Part shown: one piece after another, positions 38,027 through 48,014 of the stretch
Layout of the letters: each line of letters begins with the position of its first letter
How positions within the stretch are numbered: position 1 is the stretch's first letter
Source: Oceaniradius stylonematis
Lineage (GTDB): Bacteria > Pseudomonadota > Alphaproteobacteria > Rhizobiales > Rhizobiaceae
NCBI RefSeq assembly: GCF_003149475.2
Contig: NZ_QFWV02000004.1
Coordinates: 718,743-768,812, forward strand
DNA length: 50,070 nucleotides
Reading direction: 5' to 3'
Made by a program: the position numbers and the translations under genes
Notes under the pieces: model-generated
The model's input: only the letters and a program-made list of their open reading frames with translations
What the model was told of the DNA's origin: nothing
Database searches by the model: none

Positions 38027-38635
38027 ATGGGCAAAACCGATGGCGCGACAATCATCAAGAAATATGCAAACCGTCGGCTCTACAACACCGGCACGAGCAC
38101 CTATGTGACGCTCGACGACCTGGCCACCATGGTCAAGGAGGACGAGGACTTCACGGTCCAGGACGCCAAGTCCGGTGAGGACATCACCCATTCGGTCCTG
38201 ACGCAGATCATCTTCGAACAGGAGGCCAAGTCCGGCCAGACCATGCTGCCGGTCTCGGTGCTGCGCCAGCTCATCTCGTTTTACGGCGACCAGATGCAGA
38301 TGGTGGTGCCGAGCTATCTCGAACATTCGATGGCCGCCTTCGCCCAGGAACAGGAACGCATCCGCGAGCAGATGACCTCGATGATCGGCAAGTCGCCGAT
38401 TGACGTCGTGGCCTCGGGTCAGCAGATGTTCGGCGAGCAGGCGCAACGCAACATGGCGATCTTCCAGGAGGCCATGAAGATGTTCAATCCGTTCGCGGCG
38501 ATGGCCGACACCCAGCCCAAGAACGGCGCGCCGGCCGCGGCGCCGGCCGAGAGCGAAGCCGGCGACCAGAACGATCTGCAGTCGATGCGCGACCAGATCG
38601 CCGAAATGCAGCGCAGGCTGGACAAGTTGGGCTGA
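38027..38635 (+). CDS. phaR: Polyhydroxyalkanoate synthesis repressor PhaR
   Basis: A 202-residue regulator that binds both DNA and PHB granules and represses phasin and PHB genes when no granule is present. The N-terminal DNA-binding domain reads ATIIKKYANRRLYNTGTSTY and then VTLDDLATMVKEDEDFTVQD, with DITHSVLTQIIFEQE; PHB-accumulation domains follow (MLPVSVLRQLISFYGDQMQM, PSYLEHSMAAFAQEQERIRE). The C terminus is Ala/Pro-rich then a coiled coil. The ATG at 38027 was chosen because AAGGAG lies 6 bases before it; an ATG at 38021 is too close to that site. Confidence 0.96.
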   Translation: MGKTDGATIIKKYANRRLYNTGTSTYVTLDDLATMVKEDEDFTVQDAKSGEDITHSVLTQIIFEQEAKSGQTMLPVSVLRQLISFYGDQMQMVVPSYLEHSMAAFAQEQERIREQMTSMIGKSPIDVVASGQQMFGEQAQRNMAIFQEAMKMFNPFAAMADTQPKNGAPAAAPAESEAGDQNDLQSMRDQIAEMQRRLDKLG

Positions 38636-38650
38636 CCGGACAGCTCGGCT

Positions 38651-39097
38651 TCAGAAGCCCGCGCAGTCGTCGGCGATCTGTTCGAACACGGCGTTGACGA
38701 TCAGCCCTTGCTCGATGGCGAAGGTCTCGCGGTTCAGCACTTCATTGTCCGCAAAGCGGAAGCAGACCGTCGCCGACACGCTGCTCTCGTCAAAGCCCGG
38801 CTCGATCCGATGGGCGACGGTGCCGCCGGCGACCGCATCTGCCCACACATCGAGACTTTCGAGATATTCCTCGCGCGTCTGCGTGATGCCCAGATCGCGC
38901 AGGTCGATCACCGCGCCCTCGGCCAGAAGCGTGCCTGCCCGTGCCGCCATGGCCTGGGCATCCTGTCCGGGCAGGAGGCTCGCATACCAGCCATTGACCG
39001 CTGCGACCGCGTCCACCTGACCGGCGTGGGCGGCCGATAGGCCGCCGGCCAGCACCATGACCAGGCTGACAATGCATCCGCTTTGCCGTCGTCGCAT
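38651..39097 (-). CDS. Periplasmic NTF2-like protein, unknown
   Basis: A 148-residue protein with a signal peptide (CIVSLVMVLAGGLSAAHA, cleavage near AHA). The mature sequence (AVAAVNGWYASLLPGQDAQAMAA and on to SVSATVCFRFADNEVLNRET, then IVNAVFEQIADDC) fits the NTF2/SnoaL fold. Start choice: GGAGG abuts the ATG at 39106, which overlaps the pdxY stop (ATGA); the ATG at 39097 is 9 bases from the same GGAGG and is preferred. Two cysteines may pair. It is co-directional with and tightly coupled to pdxY. It has no recognised catalytic residues. Confidence 0.75.
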   Translation of the reverse strand: MRRRQSGCIVSLVMVLAGGLSAAHAGQVDAVAAVNGWYASLLPGQDAQAMAARAGTLLAEGAVIDLRDLGITQTREEYLESLDVWADAVAGGTVAHRIEPGFDESSVSATVCFRFADNEVLNRETFAIEQGLIVNAVFEQIADDCAGF

Positions 39098-39102
39098 CTC
39101 GT

Positions 39103-40014
39103 TCATCCTCCAATCGTGATGTCTTCGGACCGCCGCCCGACGGAACGGACATCGATGTCGGACACCGGCTCGGACAGAAGGGCGGCATCGGCCGCCAGGG
39201 TCAGCTCATCCGCTCCGCGGGCACGGGTGTTGGCAAGCACGTCATGCACGGATGCCGTCGCCCGCCGCAACGCCTCCAGATGGCCGCGCCCGTTGACAAG
39301 GTGCGCCAGAAACAGCGCTGCGGTCAAATCACCGGTGCCGTTCGGCGCGCGGTCGAAGGCGGCGTGTTCGGCAAGATGGGCGGTTTCGCGGAGGACGAGC
39401 AGGTTTCCGGTCATGCCCGGCTGCGCGGCGAACGCGCTGGTCACCAGCACGGCAGGCGGGCCGAGCGCCCGCGCGGCATCGATGATCGCCTCATTGTCTT
39501 CAAGCACGCGGCCCGAAAGCCAGGCCAGTTCGAACCGGTTCGGCGTCGCCAGATCGGCGACGGGCACCAGCGTGCCGGCGATGGCGCGGGCGACCTGCCC
39601 GGACACGTAAAGCCCGCTCTCGTCGCCGATCACCGGATCGCAGGCGTAGACCAGATCGGGCCGCACCGAACGCAGCGCGGCCACCGATGCTGCAATGGCC
39701 GCAGCCTGGCCGGCATCGCCCAGATAACCCGAAAGCACCGCGTCGATCTCGCCGGCGAACGGACCGTGGGCGAGATCGGCCATGAAACCGGCAAACTGGC
39801 GATTGTCATGGACGATCCGCGTCGCCGGTCCATGACCGGGATGCCAGGGCAGAAGGACGGTCGGCACGGCGATCACAGGGTGGCCGAGGGTCTCGATGGC
39901 GAACACCGCCGCCCGGTTGCCCACCGCGCCGCGCGCCACATGGCTTGAGATCACGGCGACCGAACCGGGCTGGCCGCCCGATCGCACGTCCGCTTTGTGC
40001 GCCGTGCCGCTCAT
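39103..40014 (-). CDS. pdxY: Pyridoxal kinase (PdxY type)
   Basis: Phosphorylates pyridoxal to PLP in the salvage route. The 303-residue protein, a ribokinase-like PfkB-family kinase, has VAVISSHVARGAVGNRAAVF (substrate region), LSGYLGDAGQAA, YACDPVIGDESGLYV (conserved DPV), ATPNRFELAWLSG and the catalytic anion-hole loop NGTGDLTAALFLAHL. Its start at MSGTAHKADVR overlaps the stop of the upstream small membrane-protein gene by four bases, which supports this start over a longer open frame. The N-terminal extension makes it slightly longer than E. coli PdxY. Confidence 0.94.
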   Translation of the reverse strand: MSGTAHKADVRSGGQPGSVAVISSHVARGAVGNRAAVFAIETLGHPVIAVPTVLLPWHPGHGPATRIVHDNRQFAGFMADLAHGPFAGEIDAVLSGYLGDAGQAAAIAASVAALRSVRPDLVYACDPVIGDESGLYVSGQVARAIAGTLVPVADLATPNRFELAWLSGRVLEDNEAIIDAARALGPPAVLVTSAFAAQPGMTGNLLVLRETAHLAEHAAFDRAPNGTGDLTAALFLAHLVNGRGHLEALRRATASVHDVLANTRARGADELTLAADAALLSEPVSDIDVRSVGRRSEDITIGG

Positions 40015-40265
40015 CGCGTCAGATACGCAAGCAGCCATAACGCCAGACCGATGAAGGCGATCACCGAAAGGGCGCGGCCGACCCGCCGGCCCCACACTTC
40101 GACCGGATCTCCGCCCTCGGCCTCGGTCGCCGTCAGATGGTCGCGCGCCTTGCCTGCGGCGCGCACGAAGGATGAGCGGCCGACGATCTCCGATTCGCGT
40201 TCGACGCGCTCGATCACCTTGCGCGCTTCCTCTTCGCGCGCGTCATGTGGAGGCTTGCTGCTCAT
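40011..40265 (-). CDS. Small single-span membrane protein, unknown
   Basis: An 84-residue protein starting MSSKPPHDAREEEARKVIER. The N-terminal two thirds is charged and probably cytoplasmic helix (EEEARKVIERVERESEIVG), followed by one C-terminal transmembrane helix (ALSVIAFIGLALWLLAYL) and a short Thr-Arg tail, so it is tail-anchored. Similar small proteins are found in rhizobia beside pdxY but carry no known function. The ATGA overlap with pdxY indicates a coupled operon. Confidence 0.75.
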   Translation of the reverse strand: MSSKPPHDAREEEARKVIERVERESEIVGRSSFVRAAGKARDHLTATEAEGGDPVEVWGRRVGRALSVIAFIGLALWLLAYLTR

Positions 40266-40396
40266 CGACCCGTCCGTCGCGTGGCGTTGCCCGTGTGGCG
40301 TGCAATTTGTGCTGCAAACTGCAATCGCGCTGTTATGGTGACGACCTAAACGCCAACAGAGCGTGAGTAAACGAAAATCGCGGACGGGATGGGGAC

Positions 40397-43300
40397 ATGG
40401 CAAAGGCATTGAACGCGGCTTCGCGGCGTAAACTGGCCCGAATCGCGGACCGGATCAGCGACAAGGCCAAGGTGCTCGCCGAACACCTTCTGCTCGATGC
40501 CCATGGCGAGGACATGGCGGTCCTGTCCGACGACGTGCTCGCCGGCGCGCTGAAACTGGCGGCATCGGCGGTCGCCGATCATCGCGCCGGCAAGTCGATC
40601 GTCCGGACCCAATCGCTGCCCGACGGTCCCGGCCGGCATTGCACCGTGATGGCGATCGTCAACGACAACAAGCCGTTCCTGTTCGATTCGGTGCTGGGCG
40701 AAATCAATGCCGCCTCGTCGACGGTCGAGTTCGTCGTCCATCCGGTCCTGGAGGTCCAGCACAGCAAATCCGGTTTCGAGATCATCGACAAGTCGCGGCC
40801 GGGCATGGCGCTCGAATCGACGGTGCGCACCAGCGTGATCTCGGTCGTCATGTCGGGTCTGGACGACCGCGCCGTCACCGAACTGGAGGCGGGCATCATC
40901 GCCACGCTCGGCCAGGTTGCCGCCGCCGTGCGCGACTGGCCGGTGATGCTGGATCGGCTCGATGCGATCGTCGCCGAGCTTCACGATGGCATCCTGCCGG
41001 CGCGCAAGGGCGATGTTGCCGAGGCGCTGGAGTTCCTGCACTGGCTGCGCGACGACAATTTCACCTTCCTCGGCATTCGCGAATACGATTATGTCGGCGG
41101 CGAAAAGCGCGGCAAGCTGCAGCGCGCGGACCGGCCTTCGCTCGGCATTCTCAGCGACCCCGACGTCCGGGTTTTGCGGCGCGGCGACGATGCGGTGACA
41201 ACGACGCCTGAGATCCGCGCGTTCCTCAACAGCCGCGATATCCTGATCGTCACCAAGGCCAATCTGAAATCGGTGGTGCACCGCCGCACCTACATGGATT
41301 ATGTCGGCATCAAGCGCTACGACGAGAAAGGCAGACTGTCGGGCGAACTGCGGCTGGTCGGCCTTTTCACATCGACGGCCTACACGCGTTCGGTGCAGCG
41401 CATTCCCTACATCCGGTCCAAGATCAAGGCGGTCCTCAAACGCTCGCATCACGATCCCGACAGCCATTCCGGCAAGGCGCTGCTGAACGTCCTTGAATCC
41501 TATCCGCGCGACGAACTGTTCCAGATCGAGGTGCCGGTCCTGACTCGCCACGCCGAGGCGATCGTGGCCCTGGCGGACCGGCCGCGCGTGCGCGTGCTCA
41601 GCCGCATCGATGCGTTCGACCGCTTCGTCTCGGTCATCGTGTTCGTGCCGCGCGACCGCTACGATTCCGAAATTCGCGAACGCATCAGCGCGCATATGGC
41701 GGATGTCTATGAGGGCCATGTCTCGGCCTTCTATCCCGCTTTTCCCGAGGGCACGCTGGCGCGGGTGCACATCATCATCGGCCGCCGGTCCGGCAAGACG
41801 CCGACGCCGACGCAAGCCTCGCTGGAACGCGGTGTCGCGGCGATCATCCGCACCTGGGAGGACGCCCTGCGCGATGCGCTGGCGGCGAAGGGCGCGGCGA
41901 TCGACAGCGACCGATTCGCCTTTCCGGAAGCCTATCGGGACACGGTGTCGCCCGAGCAGGCCGTGTCGGACATCGGCTTCATCGACACGATCGGCGCCGA
42001 CAATCCGATCGCCGTCGATTTTCTGCGCGACGAGGACGACGCCGACGACCAGGCGCTGTTGCGCGTCTTCCATGCCGAAGAGCCCGTGGCCTTGTCCGAG
42101 CGGGTGCCGCTTCTGGAAAACATGGGCTTCCGGGTGATCTCCGAACTGACCTACCGGGTCGGCTGCGCGCCGGGCGAGGGCAACCGGCCATCGTGCATCT
42201 GGCTTCACAGCATGCGGATCGAAAGCGCCTCGGGCGCGCCGGTGAACCTGGACGATGAAGGGGCGCTCTTCGAGGACGGGTTCCGGTCAGCATGGGCCAA
42301 GGAGATCGGAGACGACCGCTACAATGCCCTGATGCTCGCATCGGGCATGGGGGCGCGGACGATCCGTGTGCTGCGCGCCTACGGCCATTATCTGCGCCAG
42401 GCAGGCTCGGCCTACAGCCATGCCTATATGGCCGCCACGCTGGAACGCCATGCCCAATTGACCCGGCAGCTCTACGAACTGTTCGATGCGCGGTTCAATC
42501 CAACGCGACAGGCGGACCCCGACGAGGACACGGCGGTGACCGAAAAGCACCTGCTATCGGCGTTCCGTGACGCGCTGGCCGACGTGCCGTCGATCGATGA
42601 GGACCGCATCCTGCGGCGGTTCTGCAACGTGATCACCGCCACGCTGAGAACCAATTTCTATCATCCGGAGGCGGACGGCCGACCGCGCCGGACCCTTGCC
42701 TTCAAGCTCGATCCAAAGGCGATCGACGCCCTGCCGGAACCGCGGCCGCATCGCGAGATTTTCGTCTTCGGTCCGGAGGTCGAGGGCGTGCATCTGCGCT
42801 TCGGCCCGATCGCGCGCGGCGGCCTGCGCTGGTCGGACCGCTCGGAGGACTACCGGACCGAGGTGCTGGGGCTGGTGAAGGCGCAGCAGGTCAAGAACGC
42901 GGTGATCGTGCCGGTGGGCGCCAAGGGCGGTTTCCTGCCCAAGCGCCTGCCGCGCGACGGTTCGCGCGACGAGGTCTTCGAGGCAGGCAAGAACGCCTAT
43001 GTCACCTTTGTCGCCTCGCTTCTGTCGGTGACCGACAATCTGGACGGCGAGACGGTCGTGCCGCCGCCCCTGACCGTGCGCCGCGACGGCGAGGACCCCT
43101 ATCTGGTGGTCGCCGCCGACAAGGGCACGGCGACCTTCTCCGACACCGCCAACGGCATTTCTCAGGCGCACGGCTTCTGGCTCGACGACGCGTTCGCCTC
43201 GGGCGGTTCGGCCGGCTACGACCACAAGAAGATGGGCATCACCGCGCGCGGCGCGTGGGAAGCGGTCAAGCGCCATTTCCGCGAGATGGACAAGGACATC

Positions 43301-45202
43301 CAGAGCGAGCCGTTCACCGTCGTCGGCGTCGGCGACATGTCCGGCGACGTTTTCGGCAACGGCATGCTTTTGTCAGAGCAGATCAGGCTTATCGCCGCCT
43401 TCGACCATCGCGACATCTTCATCGATCCCGATCCCGACCCGGCTGTCAGCTTCGCCGAGCGCAAGCGCCTTTTCGAGATGGGCCGGTCGTCCTGGCAGGA
43501 TTACGACACCGCCAAACTGTCGCGGGGCGGCGGCATCTACCCGCGCAACTTGAAGCAGATCACCCTGTCCAAGGCGGCCGCAGATGCCATCGGGCTCGAC
43601 AAGGTCAAGGCGACGCCAAGCGAGATCATGACGGCGATCCTGACTGCGGACGCCGAATTGATGTGGTTCGGCGGAATCGGCACCTATGTGCGCGGATCGG
43701 CCGAAAGCAATGCCGAGGCCGGCGACCGCGCCAATGACGCCATCCGCATCACCGCCAAACAGTTGAGGGTCAAGGTAATCGGCGAGGGCGCCAATCTGGG
43801 GCTTACGCAGCGTGCCCGGATCGAATACGGCCTGGCCGGCGGGCGATGCAATTCCGATGCGATCGACAATTCGGCCGGGGTCAATTCCTCGGACCTTGAG
43901 GTCAACATCAAGATCGCCTTTGCCGGGGCGCTGGCCGACGGCAGTCTCGAGCGCAAACGGCGCGACAAACTGCTGGCCTCGATGACCGACAGCGTGGCCG
44001 ATCTGGTGCTGCGCAACAATTACGAGCAGACGCTGACCATAAGCCGTGCCGAGCGCAGGAAGGACGCCAATCTGGCGCTTCAAGAAAGGCTGATGACGTC
44101 GCTGGAAGAGCGCGGGCTTCTGGACCGCGCGGTCGAACTTCTGCCCGACGAAGAGGCGCTCGCCGAGCGCCGGCAGGCCGGCCAGGGTCTGGCGCGGGCG
44201 GAGATCGGCGTTCTTCTGTCCTATGCCAAGATCGTCCTGTTCGACGATCTGGTGCGGTCGGCACTGCCGGACGAACCTTATCTCGAAGCAGATCTGTTCG
44301 GCTATTTCCCGCCGCGCATGCATGGCGATTTCGGCGACCGGATCAGGAACCACCGGCTGCGCCGCGAGATCATCGCCACCGTCCTGGCCAACCAGATCGT
44401 CAATCGCGGCGGCCCCTCGGTGATCAGCCGGTTCGAGGACGCGACCGGCATGCTGCCGTCCGGCATCGCGCGCGCCCACGTCATTTGCCGCGACGCCTAT
44501 GACATCGAGGCGCTGCACGCGGCGATCGACGGGCTCGACAACCAGGTGCCGGGCGATGCGCAGATGGCGATCTACGACGAACTGGCCGAGGCGCTGCGCG
44601 GCGCGATCGGCCAGTATCTGAAATCAGGCGACATGACCGGCGATCTCGGCGCTGCGGTCGCCGCGCTGAGCGAGGCGCGCGCCGCGCTCGAGCCGGACCT
44701 GCCAAGGATCGTGCCGGACTATCTGGCCAACTGGGCGCAGCAGCGCCGCGAGCGTTTCAAGCAGGCCGGCATGGCCGACGGGCCGGCGCAAAGGCTGGCG
44801 CTTCTGCCCGTCGCGGCCGTGACGCCGGACATCATGGCCGCTGCCGCTGCCACCGGCCGGCCGATCGGCGAGGCGGCGAAGGGCTATTTCGACGTGACCA
44901 GGAGCTTCCGCATCGGCCGGCTCGAACATCTCGCCCACCAATTGCCGGCGCACGACTATTTCGACGGGCTGGCGCAGCAGCGCGCGCTCGACACGATTCA
45001 TTCGGCGCGGCTGGCGATCACAACCGCGGCGCTCAAGGGCAACGGCGCCGATCCGTCCGCTGCCGTCGAAAGCTGGGTCGATGCCAACAAGGTGCGGATC
45101 GCCCGCGTGCAGGACCGGATCGTCGAACTGACCGATCATGGCGATCTGACGGTCTCGCGCCTGACGGTCGCCGCCGGCCTTCTGGCCGATCTCGTCGGCT
45201 GA
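40397..45202 (+). CDS. gdhB: NAD-specific glutamate dehydrogenase, large (L180-type)
   Basis: A 1601-residue enzyme that oxidatively deaminates glutamate to 2-oxoglutarate and ammonia, feeding the TCA genes of this window. This giant class differs from the common 450-residue GDH: it has a long N-terminal part with ACT-like modules, a central catalytic domain near residues 800-850 (IARGGLRWSDRSEDYRTEVL with the lysine-bearing KAQQVKNAVIVPVGAKGGF), a Rossmann NAD domain near 974 (VVGVGDMSGDVFGNGMLLS), the conserved GGIGTYVRGSAESNAEAGDR, and a C-terminal helical region. The protein is intact end to end. It is a single-gene unit with an unremarkable leader. Confidence 0.96.
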   Translation: MAKALNAASRRKLARIADRISDKAKVLAEHLLLDAHGEDMAVLSDDVLAGALKLAASAVADHRAGKSIVRTQSLPDGPGRHCTVMAIVNDNKPFLFDSVLGEINAASSTVEFVVHPVLEVQHSKSGFEIIDKSRPGMALESTVRTSVISVVMSGLDDRAVTELEAGIIATLGQVAAAVRDWPVMLDRLDAIVAELHDGILPARKGDVAEALEFLHWLRDDNFTFLGIREYDYVGGEKRGKLQRADRPSLGILSDPDVRVLRRGDDAVTTTPEIRAFLNSRDILIVTKANLKSVVHRRTYMDYVGIKRYDEKGRLSGELRLVGLFTSTAYTRSVQRIPYIRSKIKAVLKRSHHDPDSHSGKALLNVLESYPRDELFQIEVPVLTRHAEAIVALADRPRVRVLSRIDAFDRFVSVIVFVPRDRYDSEIRERISAHMADVYEGHVSAFYPAFPEGTLARVHIIIGRRSGKTPTPTQASLERGVAAIIRTWEDALRDALAAKGAAIDSDRFAFPEAYRDTVSPEQAVSDIGFIDTIGADNPIAVDFLRDEDDADDQALLRVFHAEEPVALSERVPLLENMGFRVISELTYRVGCAPGEGNRPSCIWLHSMRIESASGAPVNLDDEGALFEDGFRSAWAKEIGDDRYNALMLASGMGARTIRVLRAYGHYLRQAGSAYSHAYMAATLERHAQLTRQLYELFDARFNPTRQADPDEDTAVTEKHLLSAFRDALADVPSIDEDRILRRFCNVITATLRTNFYHPEADGRPRRTLAFKLDPKAIDALPEPRPHREIFVFGPEVEGVHLRFGPIARGGLRWSDRSEDYRTEVLGLVKAQQVKNAVIVPVGAKGGFLPKRLPRDGSRDEVFEAGKNAYVTFVASLLSVTDNLDGETVVPPPLTVRRDGEDPYLVVAADKGTATFSDTANGISQAHGFWLDDAFASGGSAGYDHKKMGITARGAWEAVKRHFREMDKDIQSEPFTVVGVGDMSGDVFGNGMLLSEQIRLIAAFDHRDIFIDPDPDPAVSFAERKRLFEMGRSSWQDYDTAKLSRGGGIYPRNLKQITLSKAAADAIGLDKVKATPSEIMTAILTADAELMWFGGIGTYVRGSAESNAEAGDRANDAIRITAKQLRVKVIGEGANLGLTQRARIEYGLAGGRCNSDAIDNSAGVNSSDLEVNIKIAFAGALADGSLERKRRDKLLASMTDSVADLVLRNNYEQTLTISRAERRKDANLALQERLMTSLEERGLLDRAVELLPDEEALAERRQAGQGLARAEIGVLLSYAKIVLFDDLVRSALPDEPYLEADLFGYFPPRMHGDFGDRIRNHRLRREIIATVLANQIVNRGGPSVISRFEDATGMLPSGIARAHVICRDAYDIEALHAAIDGLDNQVPGDAQMAIYDELAEALRGAIGQYLKSGDMTGDLGAAVAALSEARAALEPDLPRIVPDYLANWAQQRRERFKQAGMADGPAQRLALLPVAAVTPDIMAAAAATGRPIGEAAKGYFDVTRSFRIGRLEHLAHQLPAHDYFDGLAQQRALDTIHSARLAITTAALKGNGADPSAAVESWVDANKVRIARVQDRIVELTDHGDLTVSRLTVAAGLLADLVG

Positions 45203-45249
45203 ACCCGATGGCGTAGAACTGTGATGAAAGAACGATACGGGGTAAAGGC

Positions 45250-46614
45250 ATGAGCGCAGTGACCGACGATCTCACCCCGGCGCCGACGGCAAGCCGGCGC
45301 GGCATCTGGAGCTGGATGCTGTTCGACTGGGCCGCGCAGCCGTTCCACACGCTGATCATCACGTTCGTCTTTGCGCCCTATTTCGCCGGTCAGGTGGCGG
45401 CCAATCCGGTGGACGGGCAATCCGACTGGGCGTTTGCCGCCACCATCGGCGGCCTTCTGATCGCGTTTCTGGCGCCGGTTCTCGGTGCACTGTCGGACGC
45501 GACGGGTCCGCGCAAGCCATGGATATTCGGGTTTTCGGCGATTGCCGCCGTGGCGGTCTTTTCGCTGTGGTTCGTCACGCCCGATCCGGACCCGGCCAAC
45601 ATCACGCTGGCGCTGGTCGCGTTCGTCGTCGCGCTGATCGGTTTCGAGTTCGCCGCCATCTTCAACAATGCGATGATGCCGGGCCTTGTCGGACGGGACA
45701 AGCTGGGCAGCCTTTCGGGCAACGCGTGGGCGCTCGGCTATGCGGGCGGCCTGATCTGTCTGATCGCCATGCTGGTGCTGATGGTCGCTTCTCCCGACAG
45801 CGGCAAGACACTGGTCGGCCTCGATCCGATCCTCGGTCTCGACCCCGCGCAGCTTGAAGGGGATCGCGCGTCCGGACCGCTGACGGCGATCTGGTTCGTC
45901 ATCTTCATCATCCCATTGTTCCTGTTCACGCCGGATACGGCCCGCCGCATCGGGGTGAAGAACGCTGTTTCCAAGGGCCTGCGGGAACTCATCGACACGA
46001 TCCGCACCCTGCCGAGACATCCGAGCCTTTTCGCGTTTCTGGGTTCGTCCATGTTCTATCGCGACGCGCTCAACGGTCTCTACACGTTCGGCGGAATCTA
46101 TGCAGTCGGTGTCTTGGGCTGGTCGACGATCCAGCTTGGCGTCTTCGGCATTCTTGCCTCCGTCACGGGCATTTTCGGTTCCATCGCGGGCGGCTGGCTC
46201 GATACGCGGCTCGGCACCAAACGGGTCGTCACACTGACCATATTGGCGCTGATCGCGGCGAGCGCGCTGGTGATCTCGACCACCGAGACGCATGTGCTGT
46301 TCGTCGCCGTCGCCGAGGGATCGAGCGTACCGGACATCATGTTCTACTGCGCCGGAGCGCTGATCGGCGCGGCCGGCGGCGCGTTGCAGGCCGCATCGCG
46401 GCCGCTTCTGGTCGATCAGGTGGAGCATCCCGAACGGATGGGCGAAGCGTTTGGCCTTTACGCGCTGTCGGGCAAGGCGACCGCGTTCCTGGCGCCGCTC
46501 GGCATCTACATCTTTACCGAACTGTCGGGCAGCCAGCGGATCGGGATCACGCCGATCCTGATCCTGTTCGTTGTCGGGCTTTTGCTGCTGATCCCGGTCC
46601 GGTCGCGGACGTGA
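45250..46614 (+). CDS. UMF1-family MFS transporter (Atg22-like)
   Basis: A 454-residue inner-membrane transporter with about 12 helices. The N terminus SWMLFDWAAQPFHTLIITFV is the hallmark of the UMF1/Atg22 branch, whose yeast member effluxes vacuolar amino acids. GALSDATGPRKPW is the MFS loop 2-3 motif. The substrate is unknown in bacteria. It lies 47 bases after gdhB on the same strand with a GGGGTAAAGG ribosome site; if the two are co-transcribed, an amino-acid link would be sensible but unproven. Its stop lies 6 bases from the convergent GNAT gene's stop. Confidence 0.9.
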   Translation: MSAVTDDLTPAPTASRRGIWSWMLFDWAAQPFHTLIITFVFAPYFAGQVAANPVDGQSDWAFAATIGGLLIAFLAPVLGALSDATGPRKPWIFGFSAIAAVAVFSLWFVTPDPDPANITLALVAFVVALIGFEFAAIFNNAMMPGLVGRDKLGSLSGNAWALGYAGGLICLIAMLVLMVASPDSGKTLVGLDPILGLDPAQLEGDRASGPLTAIWFVIFIIPLFLFTPDTARRIGVKNAVSKGLRELIDTIRTLPRHPSLFAFLGSSMFYRDALNGLYTFGGIYAVGVLGWSTIQLGVFGILASVTGIFGSIAGGWLDTRLGTKRVVTLTILALIAASALVISTTETHVLFVAVAEGSSVPDIMFYCAGALIGAAGGALQAASRPLLVDQVEHPERMGEAFGLYALSGKATAFLAPLGIYIFTELSGSQRIGITPILILFVVGLLLLIPVRSRT

Positions 46615-46620
46615 CGGGCT

Positions 46621-47061
46621 CTAGCGCTGGTACTTGATGAAGGGCGTCAGCGTGGCGATGCGGTCGTAGAGCTTGCGCGCGGTGGCGTTGAAATCCTGCG
46701 TCATCCAGTAGACCGACGGACAGCCGGCCGCATCGGCCTTTTCATAGACCGCCTCGATCAGCGCGCGGCCGACGCCGGTGCCGCGCACGTCCGGGTCGGC
46801 GTAAAGATCCTGCAGATAACAGACATTGTCGGTGCGCCAGCAATGGCGGTGGAAGATGTAATGGACCAAACCGGCAGGCTTGCCGTCGACAAGGGCGACC
46901 AGACCGTTCGGATCGTAGAGTTCATCGCCCAGAAGGCGGGCCCACGTCGTTGCATAGACCTCCTCGGAGACCGACGACTCATAGAACTCCAGATAGGCTG
47001 TCCATAGCGCGCGCCACGCCTCATGATCACCTTGTTCGAGCGGACGGATGGTCAGGCTCAT
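46621..47061 (-). CDS. GNAT-family N-acetyltransferase
   Basis: A 146-residue acetyltransferase. Beta strand 4 and the acetyl-CoA pyrophosphate loop are visible in [21 protein letters not shown] (R-x-x-G-x-G/A) with helix [31 protein letters not shown] is the late conserved region. The substrate cannot be predicted. Its start codon overlaps the stop of metA (ATGA, 47058-47061), so it is translated with metA and comes under the same SAM-II control; this makes it a candidate for acetylation of a sulfur-amino-acid-related substrate, which is inference only. Confidence 0.92.
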   Translation of the reverse strand: MSLTIRPLEQGDHEAWRALWTAYLEFYESSVSEEVYATTWARLLGDELYDPNGLVALVDGKPAGLVHYIFHRHCWRTDNVCYLQDLYADPDVRGTGVGRALIEAVYEKADAAGCPSVYWMTQDFNATARKLYDRIATLTPFIKYQR

Positions 47062-47993
47062 TGGGCGGCCTCCCGGTCATGGCCGATCTCGGCGAGATCG
47101 AACGAGGTGGTCTGGTAGACCTGGTTGATCCAATTGCCGAACAACAAGAACGCATGGCTGCGCCAGCGGTTCAGCGGCGTGCAGGCCGGATCATCGCCCG
47201 GATAGTAATTGTGCGGCACGTCGATCGGCGTGCCGCTGGCGACATCGCGCTCATATTCCTCGGCGAGCGTGGTTGAATCATATTCGATGTGATTGAAGAT
47301 GTAGAGCCGGTTGGCAAACGCCTCGTGCAGCAGGCATAGGCCCGTTTCGGCCGATTCCATCAGCACTTCGAGCGATCCGTCCGCCGGCAGTTCGTTGCGG
47401 CGCACTTCCGTCCAGCGCGACACCGAAATCTGGAAATCGTCGGAAAAGCCGGCGAGATAGGGCGAGGCGGGGCTGAGGTTCCTGTGCCGGTAAACGCCGA
47501 ACGCCTTGTGCGGGAGCGTGTGCTTGGGCACTTTGTGGAAATGCCAGGCGGCGGCCATCGCACCCCAGCAGATAAAGAAGGACGAATGCACGTGCGTCGT
47601 CGTCCAGTCGAGGATCTGCTCCAGTTCTTTCCAATAGGTGACCTCCTCGAAGGGCAGCGTCTCGATGGGCGCGCCCGTGATGATGAAACCGTCGAACTTT
47701 CGGTGACGGACATCCTCCCAGGTCTCGTAGAAGGAGATCAGATGGTCCTCGGACGTGTTCTTCGACTTGTGGTTGCCGATCCGCACGAGCGTCAGATCGA
47801 CTTGCAGCGGCGTTGAGCCGACAAGACGGGCGATCTGCGTTTCCGTCTTGATCTTGTTGGGCATCAGGTTGAGCAGGCCGATCTGCAGGGGCCGGATGTC
47901 CTGCCGCGTCGCCGTCTTCTCGTCCATGACCATGACACCCTCGCGCAGCAGCGTGTCGCGGGCGGGCAGGGCGTCCGGGATCCTGATCGGCAT
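47058..47993 (-). CDS. metA: Homoserine O-acetyltransferase, MetA type
   Basis: First committed step of methionine synthesis. The 311-residue protein starts [20 protein letters not shown], 8 bases after a GGAGAG site. Catalytic Cys142 is in [14 protein letters not shown], and His/Glu in [15 protein letters not shown]. Residue 111 is Glu ([12 protein letters not shown]); the E. coli succinyl-specific enzyme has Gly there and the B. cereus acetyl-specific one has Glu, so acetyl-CoA is the predicted donor even though the gene is often annotated as succinyltransferase. It follows a SAM-II riboswitch and terminator and is coupled to the downstream GNAT gene. Confidence 0.96.
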   Translation of the reverse strand: MPIRIPDALPARDTLLREGVMVMDEKTATRQDIRPLQIGLLNLMPNKIKTETQIARLVGSTPLQVDLTLVRIGNHKSKNTSEDHLISFYETWEDVRHRKFDGFIITGAPIETLPFEEVTYWKELEQILDWTTTHVHSSFFICWGAMAAAWHFHKVPKHTLPHKAFGVYRHRNLSPASPYLAGFSDDFQISVSRWTEVRRNELPADGSLEVLMESAETGLCLLHEAFANRLYIFNHIEYDSTTLAEEYERDVASGTPIDVPHNYYPGDDPACTPLNRWRSHAFLLFGNWINQVYQTTSFDLAEIGHDREAAQ

Positions 47994-48014
47994 CGTCTCA
48001 ACTCTCCAAACAAC

